From a virus, in the IMG/VR virus record IMGVR_UViG_3300030294_000017, positions 26,252 to 90,251 of that record: a stretch of 64,000 nucleotides of DNA, one strand, 5' to 3'. Positions 51,548 through 60,407 of the stretch are shown here, piece after piece. Position numbers and translations under genes: made by a program. Numbering within the stretch: position 1 is the stretch's first letter; each line of letters starts with the position of its first letter. The notes beneath the pieces are model-generated. The model saw only the letters and a list, made by a program, of their open reading frames with translations, did no database searches and had not been told where the DNA came from.

Positions 51548-52348
51548 CTACAAAAGTTTTCCATCTTTATCCCTGATAATTCTGAAAAATTTTTCCTTAC
51601 GTTTATCCAACTTGTCAACGAATGTTTCAATATATCCTTTACGTTGCAGAGTTGAAAAAGCACCCGCCATTGATAAGTTACCTTCACAAACTCTGAAAGA
51701 AAAACCTGTGTGGTTTGCGTTCATTGCACCTTCCCCCGCAACATCCATACATTTGGCTAACACAGTTTCTTCAAGTTTTGAAAGATTTGCAATAGTACCG
51801 ATAGCCACTGCTGTTTTAACAACCTTTGTTTTAAGCTTTGTTTCTGCTTTAGGTTTTTCGTCAATAACCTCTTTAATGAAATCATTAGGAACAACATCAA
51901 GTTTTGTTCCTACTTTAGATTTTGGTGTAATTACGATTTCATTGGTAACCGAATAATCACTACCGCTAGCCAAATCAATAGATTGTATCAAACCACCAGA
52001 TTTTGTATCTACGCCATTAGCATTGCTAAAATCAACAAGTAATGACCCCTTTCCGTTATCAATGACATAAAGTAGGTCACCATTCAAGTCGCTGTTGCTA
52101 GAATTCATTAATTCTACATATTCCCCCAATTGATCGGTTGATTCAACAAAACCATCTGAATATTCACCGTTTTCGGGTATAGTACCATTGGCTGTAATTA
52201 CAACAGGCTGTAAGCTGTTGTTTTTGATTCCTGACTTGGCAACTAAAAAAGTTCCCATAGCTTTGTTAAAGAAAATAGCATTTGCACTTGTGATTTGTGA
52301 CTTGCTGATTAAGTTTAGATAAAATTTTTCGTGTAACATAATTTCCAT
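51548..52348 (-). CDS. hypothetical protein with C-terminal winged-helix-like domain, 266 aa
   Basis: The N-terminal 120 residues are beta-rich. A Lys-rich linker (about 150-180) leads to a C-terminal helix-turn-helix-like segment (SMAGAFSTLQRKGYIETFVD). It is the only gene of its unit and is preceded by the sigma-54-like promoter region at 52397-52516. It could be a regulator; no family is recognised. Confidence 0.5.
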   Translation of the reverse strand: MEIMLHEKFYLNLISKSQITSANAIFFNKAMGTFLVAKSGIKNNSLQPVVITANGTIPENGEYSDGFVESTDQLGEYVELMNSSNSDLNGDLLYVIDNGKGSLLVDFSNANGVDTKSGGLIQSIDLASGSDYSVTNEIVITPKSKVGTKLDVVPNDFIKEVIDEKPKAETKLKTKVVKTAVAIGTIANLSKLEETVLAKCMDVAGEGAMNANHTGFSFRVCEGNLSMAGAFSTLQRKGYIETFVDKLDKRKEKFFRIIRDKDGKLL

Positions 52349-52396
52349 TTTTTAAATTATAATTAATAATACTTAATTGTTTTCAAGAAATTATAC

Positions 52397-52516
52397 TGCA
52401 AAAATCGTGCCAAATTTGTTATTATATATGTCAATTCGTATAATTTTTAACAAACTTTAACTACAAAAACAAAGCTTTAACATCTTTTAATAATTTAACT
52501 GTCAAAATGACATAAT
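52397..52516 (-). promoter_or_regulatory. sigma-54-like promoter and upstream element, copy 1
   Basis: On the minus strand TTGGCACGATTTTTGCA (52413-52397) matches the -24/-12 consensus TTGGCACG-N4-TTGCW exactly, 48 bases before the ATG at 52348. The palindrome TGTCA-AAA-TGACA (52500-52512) lies about 100 bases upstream, where enhancer-binding proteins sit. The word TTGACATATATAATAA lies between. The whole block is duplicated at 54756-54875. Phage use of host RpoN is an inference. Confidence 0.5.
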
Positions 52517-52527
52517 TTACAACAAGC

Positions 52528-52575
52528 ATGACAGGCTGCCAAATTGACAGGCTGCCAAATTGACAGCCTGTCATG
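52528..52575 (-). terminator. hairpin with tandem 16-bp repeats after the helicase gene
   Basis: CATGACAGGCTG (52528-52539) pairs with CAGCCTGTCATG (52564-52575). The loop contains the tandem repeat GACAGGCTGCCAAATT (52530-52545, 52546-52561). It starts four bases beyond the stop of the minus helicase gene, so it may terminate that transcript. It is also the far upstream part of the 52348 promoter region. Confidence 0.6.
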
Positions 52576-52579
52576 TCGT

Positions 52580-54478
52580 TTATTTGACATTGGTAATTTG
52601 ATTTCTTTTTTCACCTTTGAACTCTTTATGTGCACGTATTTCACACGAAAATGAAATCATGCTACCCTCTACAGCCTCTGTTTTACAGTCAACAAATCTT
52701 TTATTTATAATACCCCATTTTTCGAATATGTTTCCATGTTCATCCTCAATTGTGTAAACAGTGTTTGTGCCAAATGAGCTTATTGCCTCATGTATTTCAG
52801 TTATTTTACCTACTAAGTTTACAATATCACCTATTTTGCCGATATGTTTAGGTTCGATTTCACTTGGTTTATTGTTATCTATAACTATCTCAGCATCATT
52901 GTATGCATCAAATTCCTCTAATGGTACATAACTAAGCAATGATTTGGCTCTTGTTATGGCTACATATTCAAGGTTTTTTTCCTGTTCCATTTCCCAATCT
53001 TTCATGTTTGGGAATGAAAGAGGCATTTTATCGTTGTTGATTAAAAATACTCTATCAGCCTCTAGCCCCTTGGATTTATGAGCGGATGAAAGTATAATAC
53101 CATCATTTTTATCATCATTTGTAAAGATGGAATTTATTTTGATTATTACTTTCTTTGCATCTGTTTCAGAACCCGCTATTTCTTGGATTACCAATATTTT
53201 TTCAGCATATGTTGTATATATGCTTGTTGCTTTTGCTTGATTCTCTGATATTCTATGTTTTGCCACTGTTTTGCTTAGAATTTTGTTAAGCTCCATATTC
53301 AACCTGTTTATCACATTTTGAATTGTAAATTCTTCCCTTTTGCGTTCCTGATTCTTAATCAAGTTAGTAAGTTGACCCGAAATGTCAGAACCCATTAAAT
53401 TAGCCTTAATACCCTTTGATAAAAATTTCATACAAAGCTTAACAAGTGGAAAAACGCAACGGCATAAAACCATATCACCACTTTTTATATCACTTATTTT
53501 CCCATCATACTTAACCTCTCCATCTTTAGCACCCTCAAACGCTTGTATTTGAGGAACTATTTTTTGAGCCTTCTTGATTATATTTTTACCACAACGATAA
53601 CAGCAAGATAAGGGTAATATTTTTGTAAATGGTAATTTAGCTAATTCATTATAACTATCTATATCAGCACCCGCAAACCCATATATGGCTTGATTTTTAT
53701 CACCAACAGCAATAAATCTACCATATTGTTTTTTGGATTTCAACATAAGCAATCTTTGACATGTATTCAAATCTTGACACTCGTCAACAAATACAAAATC
53801 AAATTTAAAAGTTTCTAAATCATAAAGAACGGGTAAGAATAATTGGTCTGTGAAATCAATTTTATCGGTTATTTTTGCACCTATTACTATTAAATAAAAC
53901 GCCTTCTCAACCTCACCATTTATAATTTCAATTCCATATTTGTCTACAATTGCGTTTAACGATTCAATAGCCTTTTCTTTGTTTTTAATATCTATGAAAT
54001 TAACTCTGCCTAGATCAGCAAGTTTTAAAATGTTTGATTTATAACTTTCAAAATTGCTGTTCTTGATTTCATCCTCAATAACGAAATTATTGAACAAAGG
54101 TAGGTCTTGTTTGTTATAATTAAACATCTTGATAATTGAGTCATCGCCATCTAGTTTGGCAAATATTCCATTAAGCAATTTCAAATATTTAAGTTCATCA
54201 AGTTCGTATTTATATACTTTTCCATAGGCTCTAGCACCGAAAGAATGTAATGTGGTTACATGTATGCGTTCATCTACTTTCTTCTTGATTTCTTTAACTA
54301 TACTGTTATTGAATGCCATGAAAACAATCTTCTTGCCAATTGGTATTAAATCCAATGCTTTAACTATAGTTGTAGTTTTACCTGAACCTGCAACAGCTTG
54401 AATGAGTGCATTTCCTTTTGAATCAGTTATATAATTGAAAACGTCTTGTTGATCTTTACTTGCTTTGAAATCAGCCAT
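52580..54478 (-). CDS. SF1 DNA helicase, UvrD/PcrA type, with C-terminal OB-like domain, 632 aa
   Basis: Helicase motifs are in order: Walker A AGSGKTT (30-36), TLHSFGAR (76-83), Walker B VDECQD (231-236), GDKNQAIYGFAGAD, SCCYRC, a late HKSKGLEAD and VAITRAKSLL. After about 545 there is an OB-like segment (DIVNLVGKITEIHEAISSF onward), unusual for UvrD. A role in phage replication or recombination, like T4 Dda, is inferred. The gene is in a unit with the 62-aa gene at 54534. Confidence 0.85.
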   Translation of the reverse strand: MADFKASKDQQDVFNYITDSKGNALIQAVAGSGKTTTIVKALDLIPIGKKIVFMAFNNSIVKEIKKKVDERIHVTTLHSFGARAYGKVYKYELDELKYLKLLNGIFAKLDGDDSIIKMFNYNKQDLPLFNNFVIEDEIKNSNFESYKSNILKLADLGRVNFIDIKNKEKAIESLNAIVDKYGIEIINGEVEKAFYLIVIGAKITDKIDFTDQLFLPVLYDLETFKFDFVFVDECQDLNTCQRLLMLKSKKQYGRFIAVGDKNQAIYGFAGADIDSYNELAKLPFTKILPLSCCYRCGKNIIKKAQKIVPQIQAFEGAKDGEVKYDGKISDIKSGDMVLCRCVFPLVKLCMKFLSKGIKANLMGSDISGQLTNLIKNQERKREEFTIQNVINRLNMELNKILSKTVAKHRISENQAKATSIYTTYAEKILVIQEIAGSETDAKKVIIKINSIFTNDDKNDGIILSSAHKSKGLEADRVFLINNDKMPLSFPNMKDWEMEQEKNLEYVAITRAKSLLSYVPLEEFDAYNDAEIVIDNNKPSEIEPKHIGKIGDIVNLVGKITEIHEAISSFGTNTVYTIEDEHGNIFEKWGIINKRFVDCKTEAVEGSMISFSCEIRAHKEFKGEKRNQITNVK

Positions 54479-54533
54479 AATTTCTATTTTTTGAATTATT
54501 CAGTACCTTTATAATAGTAATAATGATGTATTG

Positions 54534-54722
54534 TCAGATTTTGGTGACAGTTGGTGACACATCCTCAACCTCCAAGCCCTCATAATAAAAATCAGACCTT
54601 TCGTTCATATTATCATATGCTATTAATGATGATAAACCATTAATCCATTTTCTAGAAACTGTATAAACTGTACTATTAAAACTGAATTTATCGGATTTTT
54701 TAAGGTCTTTAATTGTTTTCAT
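54534..54722 (-). CDS. hypothetical protein, 62 aa
   Basis: A small protein opening MKTIKDLKKSDKFSFNSTVY with beta character, then an acidic end (YYEGLEVEDVSP). It is the first gene of a unit with the helicase gene and starts 34 bases after the second sigma-54-like site. No family is recognised. Confidence 0.5.
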   Translation of the reverse strand: MKTIKDLKKSDKFSFNSTVYTVSRKWINGLSSLIAYDNMNERSDFYYEGLEVEDVSPTVTKI

Positions 54723-54755
54723 AATTTCTATTTTTTAAATTATTTCCTAAATTAC

Positions 54756-54930
54756 TACAAAAATCGTGCCAAATTTATTATTATATATGTCAGTTCGTAT
54801 AATTTTTAACAAACCTTAACACAAAAAGCATAATTTTAACATCTTTTAATAATTTAACTGTCAAACTGACATAATTTATAATAAACTGACATTATGACAA
54901 ACTGACATAATTTATATCAAATTGACACTT
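54756..54930 (-). promoter_or_regulatory. sigma-54-like promoter and upstream element, copy 2
   Basis: On the minus strand TTGGCACGATTTTTGTA (54772-54756) differs from copy 1 only in the -12 GC, which is GT. TGTCA-AAC-TGACA (54859-54871) lies at the same 103-base spacing as in copy 1. Further upstream are more words of the type CTGACATAATTTATA (to about 54930). The 120-bp block from 54756 is about 85% identical to 52397-52516 by eye. Confidence 0.45.
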
Positions 54931-54977
54931 CTAAGCATACGAATGTATAAAATTGTAAAATTAATTAGTTACTATAT

Positions 54978-55766
54978 ATGTCAGAAAACAAAAATCAATA
55001 TCTTGTAGATTGGTACAAGAGATCAAAATTTGTAGCAAAAAGAATAATTGTTGAGAAAAAAGAATATAAAGAAATATTAAATTTGACATCTTTTCTGAAC
55101 CTAAAGTATGATGACATATCTTTATCTCAGAGAGTGTACCATATAAGCAACAACAGTTTTGATTATGTTTCATGTAAAATATGCGGTAAACCGTTAAATT
55201 ATCACAATAAAAACGGCTTGTATGGGTATTCAACTGTATGTAATAATATAAATTGTATTTCACCATATAGGAAATTACCTGATATGACTATTTTAAATAA
55301 GCATACCAAGTTTGATTACAAATGTTTTTGTAATCTCTGTCAATCAGAATTTATTATTTCTGTTGAAAGTTACAGAACTAGGAAAAGAAGAGGAAAAGTG
55401 ATATGTACATTGTGTAATCCTGCAGATACAAAAAACAAATTGATATTTACAATGATTCATAGATTTTTGAAATCAAAATTTGATGATAAAAATATACAAT
55501 TGTTGGATAACAAATCTATTATAGTTAATAATGAATTTATAATAGTTTATTTTTTAGATAAAGTAAATGCCAACCCCAAAATTTATAACCCAATAGACGT
55601 TATAAATGGTTTGACGGCAGAATCAATTTGGGAAAATAACGATAACTACATATTACAGGTAAACCCTAACAGTGAATTCCAAACATTAGTTATATGGGAG
55701 TCAGATTGGATTAAAGATGGTAAATTATTAAGAAAGAATTTATTACAGATTTTAAATAAAGATTAA
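54978..55766 (+). CDS. zinc-finger homing-endonuclease-like protein, 262 aa
   Basis: An N-terminal helix is followed by a zinc site (CKICGKPL, VCNNINC; about 61-93), then a second site (CNLCQSEF, CTLCNP). The C-terminal 100 residues end in TLVIWESDWIKDGK, an EDxHD/Vsr-like catalytic strand. This layout is known in phage homing endonucleases. It is the only + gene in a 16-kb minus block and faces the primase gene, sharing four bases with its end, consistent with a mobile insertion. Confidence 0.55.
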   Translation: MSENKNQYLVDWYKRSKFVAKRIIVEKKEYKEILNLTSFLNLKYDDISLSQRVYHISNNSFDYVSCKICGKPLNYHNKNGLYGYSTVCNNINCISPYRKLPDMTILNKHTKFDYKCFCNLCQSEFIISVESYRTRKRRGKVICTLCNPADTKNKLIFTMIHRFLKSKFDDKNIQLLDNKSIIVNNEFIIVYFLDKVNANPKIYNPIDVINGLTAESIWENNDNYILQVNPNSEFQTLVIWESDWIKDGKLLRKNLLQILNKD

Positions 55767-56965
55767 AGGAATATTGCATCAAGTTCGTTATTGGTAAAAT
55801 GCTTGTTTATAGCATCAAATTTTATTTGAGGAAATTTTTTAACAATATCGTTTATATCTTTACAATCCCTAATACCACAAAATCTTTGAGATTCCATTTC
55901 CTCAATATACTCTTTCCATTTAAAAACCATAAATCCTTTTTCAAGTAAGTCTATAGCTTTAGTTCTACCCGCTTTATCGTTATCAGTAATATATAGACAT
56001 TGTTTATTTTCTATTGTATTGCTAAGTCCCAAAGATGCTATTGAATTAGGTAGGAAATAAGCATCTATAGCACCCTCTAAATGATATATAGGCTTTGTAT
56101 AATCCACAAACATTAATCTCCAAGTCATTGATTGTTTATCAAATTTTTGGCACAATTCCTCTGATTGAGGACATTTGAACACTTTATTCCAAATGTCAGA
56201 CCAAACATAACTATCAAATCTTCTTTTTGGATTTGCCTTTGGGGAGCAATGTCTTATTTGCATTCCTATAATATTCTTTTTATCAGATGCAAGATTTAGG
56301 ACATAAAGATCATCATAATAATCATTATACAAAAATTCGGCTGTTGATTGATTTTTTTGAGTTATAACTTGTCTATTGGCTAAATATTCAAATCCTTTTG
56401 AAGACCTACCAATTTCAGACAACCTCATTGCTTTCATTATTTCCTCTCTTGGGAAAGCATACTCATTAATTTCAGGCAATTTTATATATTGATAAATGTT
56501 ATCTAAATCCTTTTTAGATATACCATTCATCTGAATAGTTTGTAAAGTACTACCTGAGTTGTCTTTATATGTCTTTATTAATTCCTCAAATTTTTTGTCA
56601 ACATAGTAAATCTCCTCTTCTGAAAATTCACCTTGCATATTGAAAAACTTAATAAACGAACCCAATGACATAAATCCACTTCCACCAACATGGTCGTTGT
56701 AACATTTAAACGAATAAGTATTCAAATACAGGTGACCACGTTTTGTTGATGTAGATGTATGAGAATCACCACATATAGGACATGCGAAATTGTACCCTTT
56801 GGAGGCGGGTATAATTTTTGATTTTTGGTATCCCTGACCGAATTTTTTATCCAATATTTTCTGTAATACATTAACCACCTTTTTATTGAACAGTTCTTTA
56901 TCGAATTTAAATTCTAAATCAAACGATTCTGTACTAAAAATACCACCAAAATTTTCAATAGACAT
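55763..56965 (-). CDS. DNA primase, DnaG/T4 gp61 type, 400 aa
   Basis: An N-terminal zinc-binding site has Cys62, Cys65, Cys88 and His92 (ACPICGDSH, FKCYNDH). The Toprim domain has HLEGAIDAY (Glu about 293) and ITDNDKAGR (328-330 DND). It synthesises RNA primers for lagging-strand replication. It has no fused helicase, as in T4, where gp41 is separate. The end overlaps the convergent + gene by four bases. Confidence 0.85.
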   Translation of the reverse strand: MSIENFGGIFSTESFDLEFKFDKELFNKKVVNVLQKILDKKFGQGYQKSKIIPASKGYNFACPICGDSHTSTSTKRGHLYLNTYSFKCYNDHVGGSGFMSLGSFIKFFNMQGEFSEEEIYYVDKKFEELIKTYKDNSGSTLQTIQMNGISKKDLDNIYQYIKLPEINEYAFPREEIMKAMRLSEIGRSSKGFEYLANRQVITQKNQSTAEFLYNDYYDDLYVLNLASDKKNIIGMQIRHCSPKANPKRRFDSYVWSDIWNKVFKCPQSEELCQKFDKQSMTWRLMFVDYTKPIYHLEGAIDAYFLPNSIASLGLSNTIENKQCLYITDNDKAGRTKAIDLLEKGFMVFKWKEYIEEMESQRFCGIRDCKDINDIVKKFPQIKFDAINKHFTNNELDAIFL

Positions 56966-56970
56966 ATTTG

Positions 56971-57234
56971 TTACTTTTGTAATTTTTTGATCTCGTCAAA
57001 TATTAAATCTTTTGTCCTATAATTAGTAGCCTTTTCCAACAATTCATCAAGCCTTTTTATATAAACCTCTTTAGATTCTTCCACTTCTTCAATGATAACT
57101 TTATATTTTTTATAGCTTAAAAAATTAACGCAACAAGGTTCTGGTTGTTTAAGTTGACTTACTGTATAACCCGTAACATCCCTGAACGTTTCAAACTCTA
57201 TTTTTATAGGTTTTATAATTTTAGGTTTTGCCAT
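56971..57234 (-). CDS. hypothetical protein, 87 aa
   Basis: A basic N terminus with the strand IKPIKIEFETFRD, then a charged C-terminal helix (RLDELLEKATNYRTKDLIFD). Five bases upstream of the primase gene, so probably co-translated. No family is recognised. Confidence 0.5.
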   Translation of the reverse strand: MAKPKIIKPIKIEFETFRDVTGYTVSQLKQPEPCCVNFLSYKKYKVIIEEVEESKEVYIKRLDELLEKATNYRTKDLIFDEIKKLQK

Positions 57235-57235
57235 T

Positions 57236-57454
57236 TTATATACAGATATCTTTGTTGAATTTTGGTTTGATATTTTCCAATGATTTTGATTCTGTCAATT
57301 TTTTGATTTCATCAGGATTGTTATGGAAATATTCTACCACTTCTTCCCAATCTTTGCGGTCAATAATTACATGTTCTGAATCAACATTTAATATTTTTTC
57401 AGTTTGTGTGTGTCTGTGTAGGTAATTAAGCCCTACCAATTTTTCTTTTTCCAT
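57236..57454 (-). CDS. hypothetical protein, 72 aa
   Basis: A small charged protein with DSEHVIIDRKDWEEVVEYF. One base from the next gene. No family is recognised. Confidence 0.5.
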   Translation of the reverse strand: MEKEKLVGLNYLHRHTQTEKILNVDSEHVIIDRKDWEEVVEYFHNNPDEIKKLTESKSLENIKPKFNKDICI

Positions 57455-57455
57455 A

Positions 57456-58406
57456 TTAACTTAATTTTTTTAATGTTTCATAATTATCAACAAAGTACAT
57501 ATGCTCACAGTAGCTTTCATCAATAAATTCTTGTATATTCTTGTGTGTTAGTTCCAAGTCTGATTCCAAGAATCCCGATTTTATAGTTTTATTATATAAA
57601 ATTGAAATAATGATCATAAAAATACTAGACAACCCATCTGTTATTATTATCTCAGGCAACTTGTCGTAATTTATGTTACCTTCAAATGGTTTTATTATTG
57701 GCTTCAAATGTTCATCTTTAAATGTTGAATCTAATAATAGAATCTTTAAAGATAATTTAACGGAAAGCCAAATTATCCTTTCATCCAAATTTGCTAAACT
57801 ATTATGATATTTTATGGGGTATTTTTTGAATTCTTGTGCTGTGAAATTAGTTATACAATTATAATAATACTTGTATAAATCATTAACCACAAACTTTTCC
57901 TTTTCCTTTTCCTTTATTCTAATTGATATCACGGTGTTTTTATCTTTGTTTATTATCTTGAATCCAAAGATGGCGGATTGTGAATTGAAAGGAATATTTG
58001 TTGAATTATAGAGATATGATTTTATTTCAGGATATGTACTCAAAGTAGCCTCATTAAATGTACAGCGACGTATAGGAATATATCCTAATTCCAACAACAT
58101 ATCATCAAAGCCTGCATTGTTATGAATATTATCAACAAATATTCTACCTTCAACTGAAATCATAAAGGTATTTTTAATTATATGTTTAATGCGTAATGAT
58201 TCAATATACAACTTGTCTATATGTTTGTTTAGAAGCCTGTTAACAAGATTAACCTTTTGTTGTTTGTATAATATTTCACCATTTTTAATTTGTAATTTAT
58301 AGCCGAATATCAACGGTTGCATAGAATTAGAACTATTATTAAAAATATTATTCCACTCTTTTACAGATATTTCCTCTATCTTTTGGTAATAATCATGTTC
58401 TATCAT
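57456..58406 (-). CDS. hypothetical protein, 316 aa
   Basis: A mostly helical protein with a beta-rich centre (ISIRIKEKEKEKFVVNDLY). No catalytic motif is visible. It lies in the replication-linked minus unit, one base from the 57236 gene. No family is recognised. Confidence 0.5.
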   Translation of the reverse strand: MIEHDYYQKIEEISVKEWNNIFNNSSNSMQPLIFGYKLQIKNGEILYKQQKVNLVNRLLNKHIDKLYIESLRIKHIIKNTFMISVEGRIFVDNIHNNAGFDDMLLELGYIPIRRCTFNEATLSTYPEIKSYLYNSTNIPFNSQSAIFGFKIINKDKNTVISIRIKEKEKEKFVVNDLYKYYYNCITNFTAQEFKKYPIKYHNSLANLDERIIWLSVKLSLKILLLDSTFKDEHLKPIIKPFEGNINYDKLPEIIITDGLSSIFMIIISILYNKTIKSGFLESDLELTHKNIQEFIDESYCEHMYFVDNYETLKKLS

Positions 58407-58412
58407 AAAATT

Positions 58413-59003
58413 TTATATATATTGAATTTTTACTATATTTTTGATTGGAATTATGTTATCTTTGTAGTACAGTCCATCTTGTAAATTTGAATCTGAAAGG
58501 CTCTGCTCAAATAAATTTCTTTCAACCTTTATCAAATCAGATTTTTTAATGTAAAGTTCTACAACACAAACATTTATACATTTAGGCAATGGATTTGTTT
58601 CATAAAGCCCCCCGTGATTCCTTGAGAAAATTCCTTGAGAAAATATTTGGAGTATATGATCTTTAGCCTCTTTTGGTAGTATCAAATAATATTGCTTAAT
58701 ATGTTTGTCTTTAGGCATATGCAAATCATTTTCAACAGTATTTATTTTACCATCGAAAAAATGATGAAACTCTCGATAGTCCTCAGTATACAACACCTTT
58801 GATAATGTAGTAGCTTTCCGCCTGATAGTTTCAGATGATAGTTTTCCCTTTTGGAAATCATCATACAATTTGTCTACCCTTTGTTTGGTATTGGCAGAAC
58901 ATTTTATTGTTCTGCCATTTATTTTATCCAACAACATTCCAAATAAATAAATTTGTTTTTCTGATGATGTTGTTACTCTTCCATCTTTATTAAGAGTTGT
59001 CAT
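58413..59003 (-). CDS. hypothetical protein, 196 aa
   Basis: An N-terminal region with QRVDKLYDDFQKGKLS is followed by a Cys- and His-containing middle and a beta-rich C terminus. Its leader contains intergenic repeat copy C. No family is recognised. Confidence 0.5.
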   Translation of the reverse strand: MTTLNKDGRVTTSSEKQIYLFGMLLDKINGRTIKCSANTKQRVDKLYDDFQKGKLSSETIRRKATTLSKVLYTEDYREFHHFFDGKINTVENDLHMPKDKHIKQYYLILPKEAKDHILQIFSQGIFSRNHGGLYETNPLPKCINVCVVELYIKKSDLIKVERNLFEQSLSDSNLQDGLYYKDNIIPIKNIVKIQYI

Positions 59004-59026
59004 ATATTGGTGCTTTGTATTTATTC

Positions 59027-59075
59027 TACTGCAGACGATGTACTTTCCTTCAACTTAAATCATTTTGGTGGTACT
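59027..59075 (+). repeat. 50-bp intergenic repeat, copy C
   Basis: It reads TACTGCAGACGA, then TGTACTTTCCTTCAACTTAA and ATCATTTTGGTGG. The spacing from CAGACGA to TTTTGGTGG is 24 bases, as in copies A and B. It lies between the HD-domain gene and the 196-aa gene, both on the minus strand. Confidence 0.6.
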
Positions 59076-59081
59076 AAAACA

Positions 59082-59969
59082 TTATAAATGTGCTTGAATA
59101 TGTTCTTTTGGCTTGTGGCTACCTGATTCACAAAGACATTCCTTACTATCATATTCATTACCTAAGAAATCCAATAGATAAAATTGAGTTAAAAATGCGT
59201 TTTCAGCCTCTTGAGGTTGCATTGTTTTAATCCCACCTGTGATTTTATCTATCCTTTCTGACAGTGCACGTGACAAAAGAGTTTCAAATTCTAAATTACA
59301 AGTCTGAACATCAATATGTTTAATTATAGGACTGTGTAAATATTCCTCAACACCAAAGTGTTCAAACAAATGTCGTTCTATATTCTCTTCAAATTTAGAA
59401 TATGGTGAATTTTTGTCAAATTCTTTTTTGACTGTATATAACATATCATTTAAAAAAGCCTCAGAGCCATCATGTATAAGACCCGCCATAGCCAATTTTA
59501 TGTTACCATAATTAAGTAATAAAGCTTTGGAAACCTCTACTGAGTGCTCGGCAACCGAAAAAAATTTTGATGTATTGCCCGCATAACGACATATTTTAGA
59601 TAGGTTAGATGCTATCATGTTAATATCTACATTTATTGTTCTTACATCAAACAAATCGTAGCTATCACCATCTTTACATATTGTTATACCCTTTTTAAGA
59701 TATTCACGGTTTGTGTTATGGAGAGATTTTATATTTCCAATTAACCCCATTTCTTTTAATACCTCAAAACTAAACATGGAATCATCTGATTGTTTTGTGT
59801 TAGTAGCTTTAACATTTGGTGATGAATTCAACAATGATTCATTGTTGGGTGGTGTTAATTTTTCGTTTAATTCAGGATTCTCCTTTTGAAATTTCTTTAA
59901 TTTTGTTTTATCCTCAGGTTGTAACTTTATAACATTATCCTCGGAAAGTGAATTAGCATTATTATTCAT
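59082..59969 (-). CDS. HD-domain nucleotide hydrolase (YfbR-like), 295 aa
   Basis: The central part has the HD-hydrolase pattern: RYAGNTSKFFSVAEHSVEVS with the first His (about 142), then IHDGSEAFLNDMLYTVKKEF with the HD and the later Asp. This layout is that of YfbR-type 5'-deoxynucleotidases, which could trim nucleotide pools. The N-terminal 85 residues are a low-complexity Asn/Lys-rich extension. ATG at 59969 is chosen over a TTG at 59999 that overlaps the upstream gene. Confidence 0.7.
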   Translation of the reverse strand: MNNNANSLSEDNVIKLQPEDKTKLKKFQKENPELNEKLTPPNNESLLNSSPNVKATNTKQSDDSMFSFEVLKEMGLIGNIKSLHNTNREYLKKGITICKDGDSYDLFDVRTINVDINMIASNLSKICRYAGNTSKFFSVAEHSVEVSKALLLNYGNIKLAMAGLIHDGSEAFLNDMLYTVKKEFDKNSPYSKFEENIERHLFEHFGVEEYLHSPIIKHIDVQTCNLEFETLLSRALSERIDKITGGIKTMQPQEAENAFLTQFYLLDFLGNEYDSKECLCESGSHKPKEHIQAHL

Positions 59970-59976
59970 ATAGTTA

Positions 59977-60345
59977 TTATTTAATTGATTGGATTTCAAA
60001 TTTTATTGCAAGTATAACCTCTTGTAATACTTTTTCAAACATATCATCATCTACACAACAATTATAATTTTTTTCTATAAACAATTTTATCTTACTTAAA
60101 AATGCAGAATTTTCAATTATATCATCATATGTCTTAATTAATCCCAAACTGCTAATTTTGGTATTAACAAAGTAATCAAATTGCACATATAAAATTGATA
60201 AATTATAAAGGCTGTTGATTTTTTCTTCGCTGTAGTCTATAAAACCTTTTTTGTTACTTAACAAGTTTTTGGTAATGCCAAAAATTATTGAATTTATTAT
60301 GTTTATATCAATGCTACCCATACCGCTTTTTGATTTTATATTCAT
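59977..60345 (-). CDS. hypothetical protein, 122 aa
   Basis: An ATG at 60402 lies in a terminator hairpin, so the ATG at 60345 (MNIKSKSGMG) is preferred. The protein is helical and hydrophobic in places, with paired Cys (YNCCVDDD). No family is recognised. Confidence 0.5.
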   Translation of the reverse strand: MNIKSKSGMGSIDINIINSIIFGITKNLLSNKKGFIDYSEEKINSLYNLSILYVQFDYFVNTKISSLGLIKTYDDIIENSAFLSKIKLFIEKNYNCCVDDDMFEKVLQEVILAIKFEIQSIK

Positions 60346-60370
60346 ATCAATATTAATATACTCATATACA

Positions 60371-60404
60371 AAATGCCGATGATAAATATTTATCATCGGC
60401 ATTT
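60371..60404 (-). terminator. hairpin terminator after the baseplate-hub genes
   Basis: AAATGCCGATGATAAAT and ATTTATCATCGGCATTT form a perfect palindrome (60371-60404), three bases beyond the end of the minus gene at 60408. Confidence 0.8.
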
Positions 60405-60407
60405 AAT

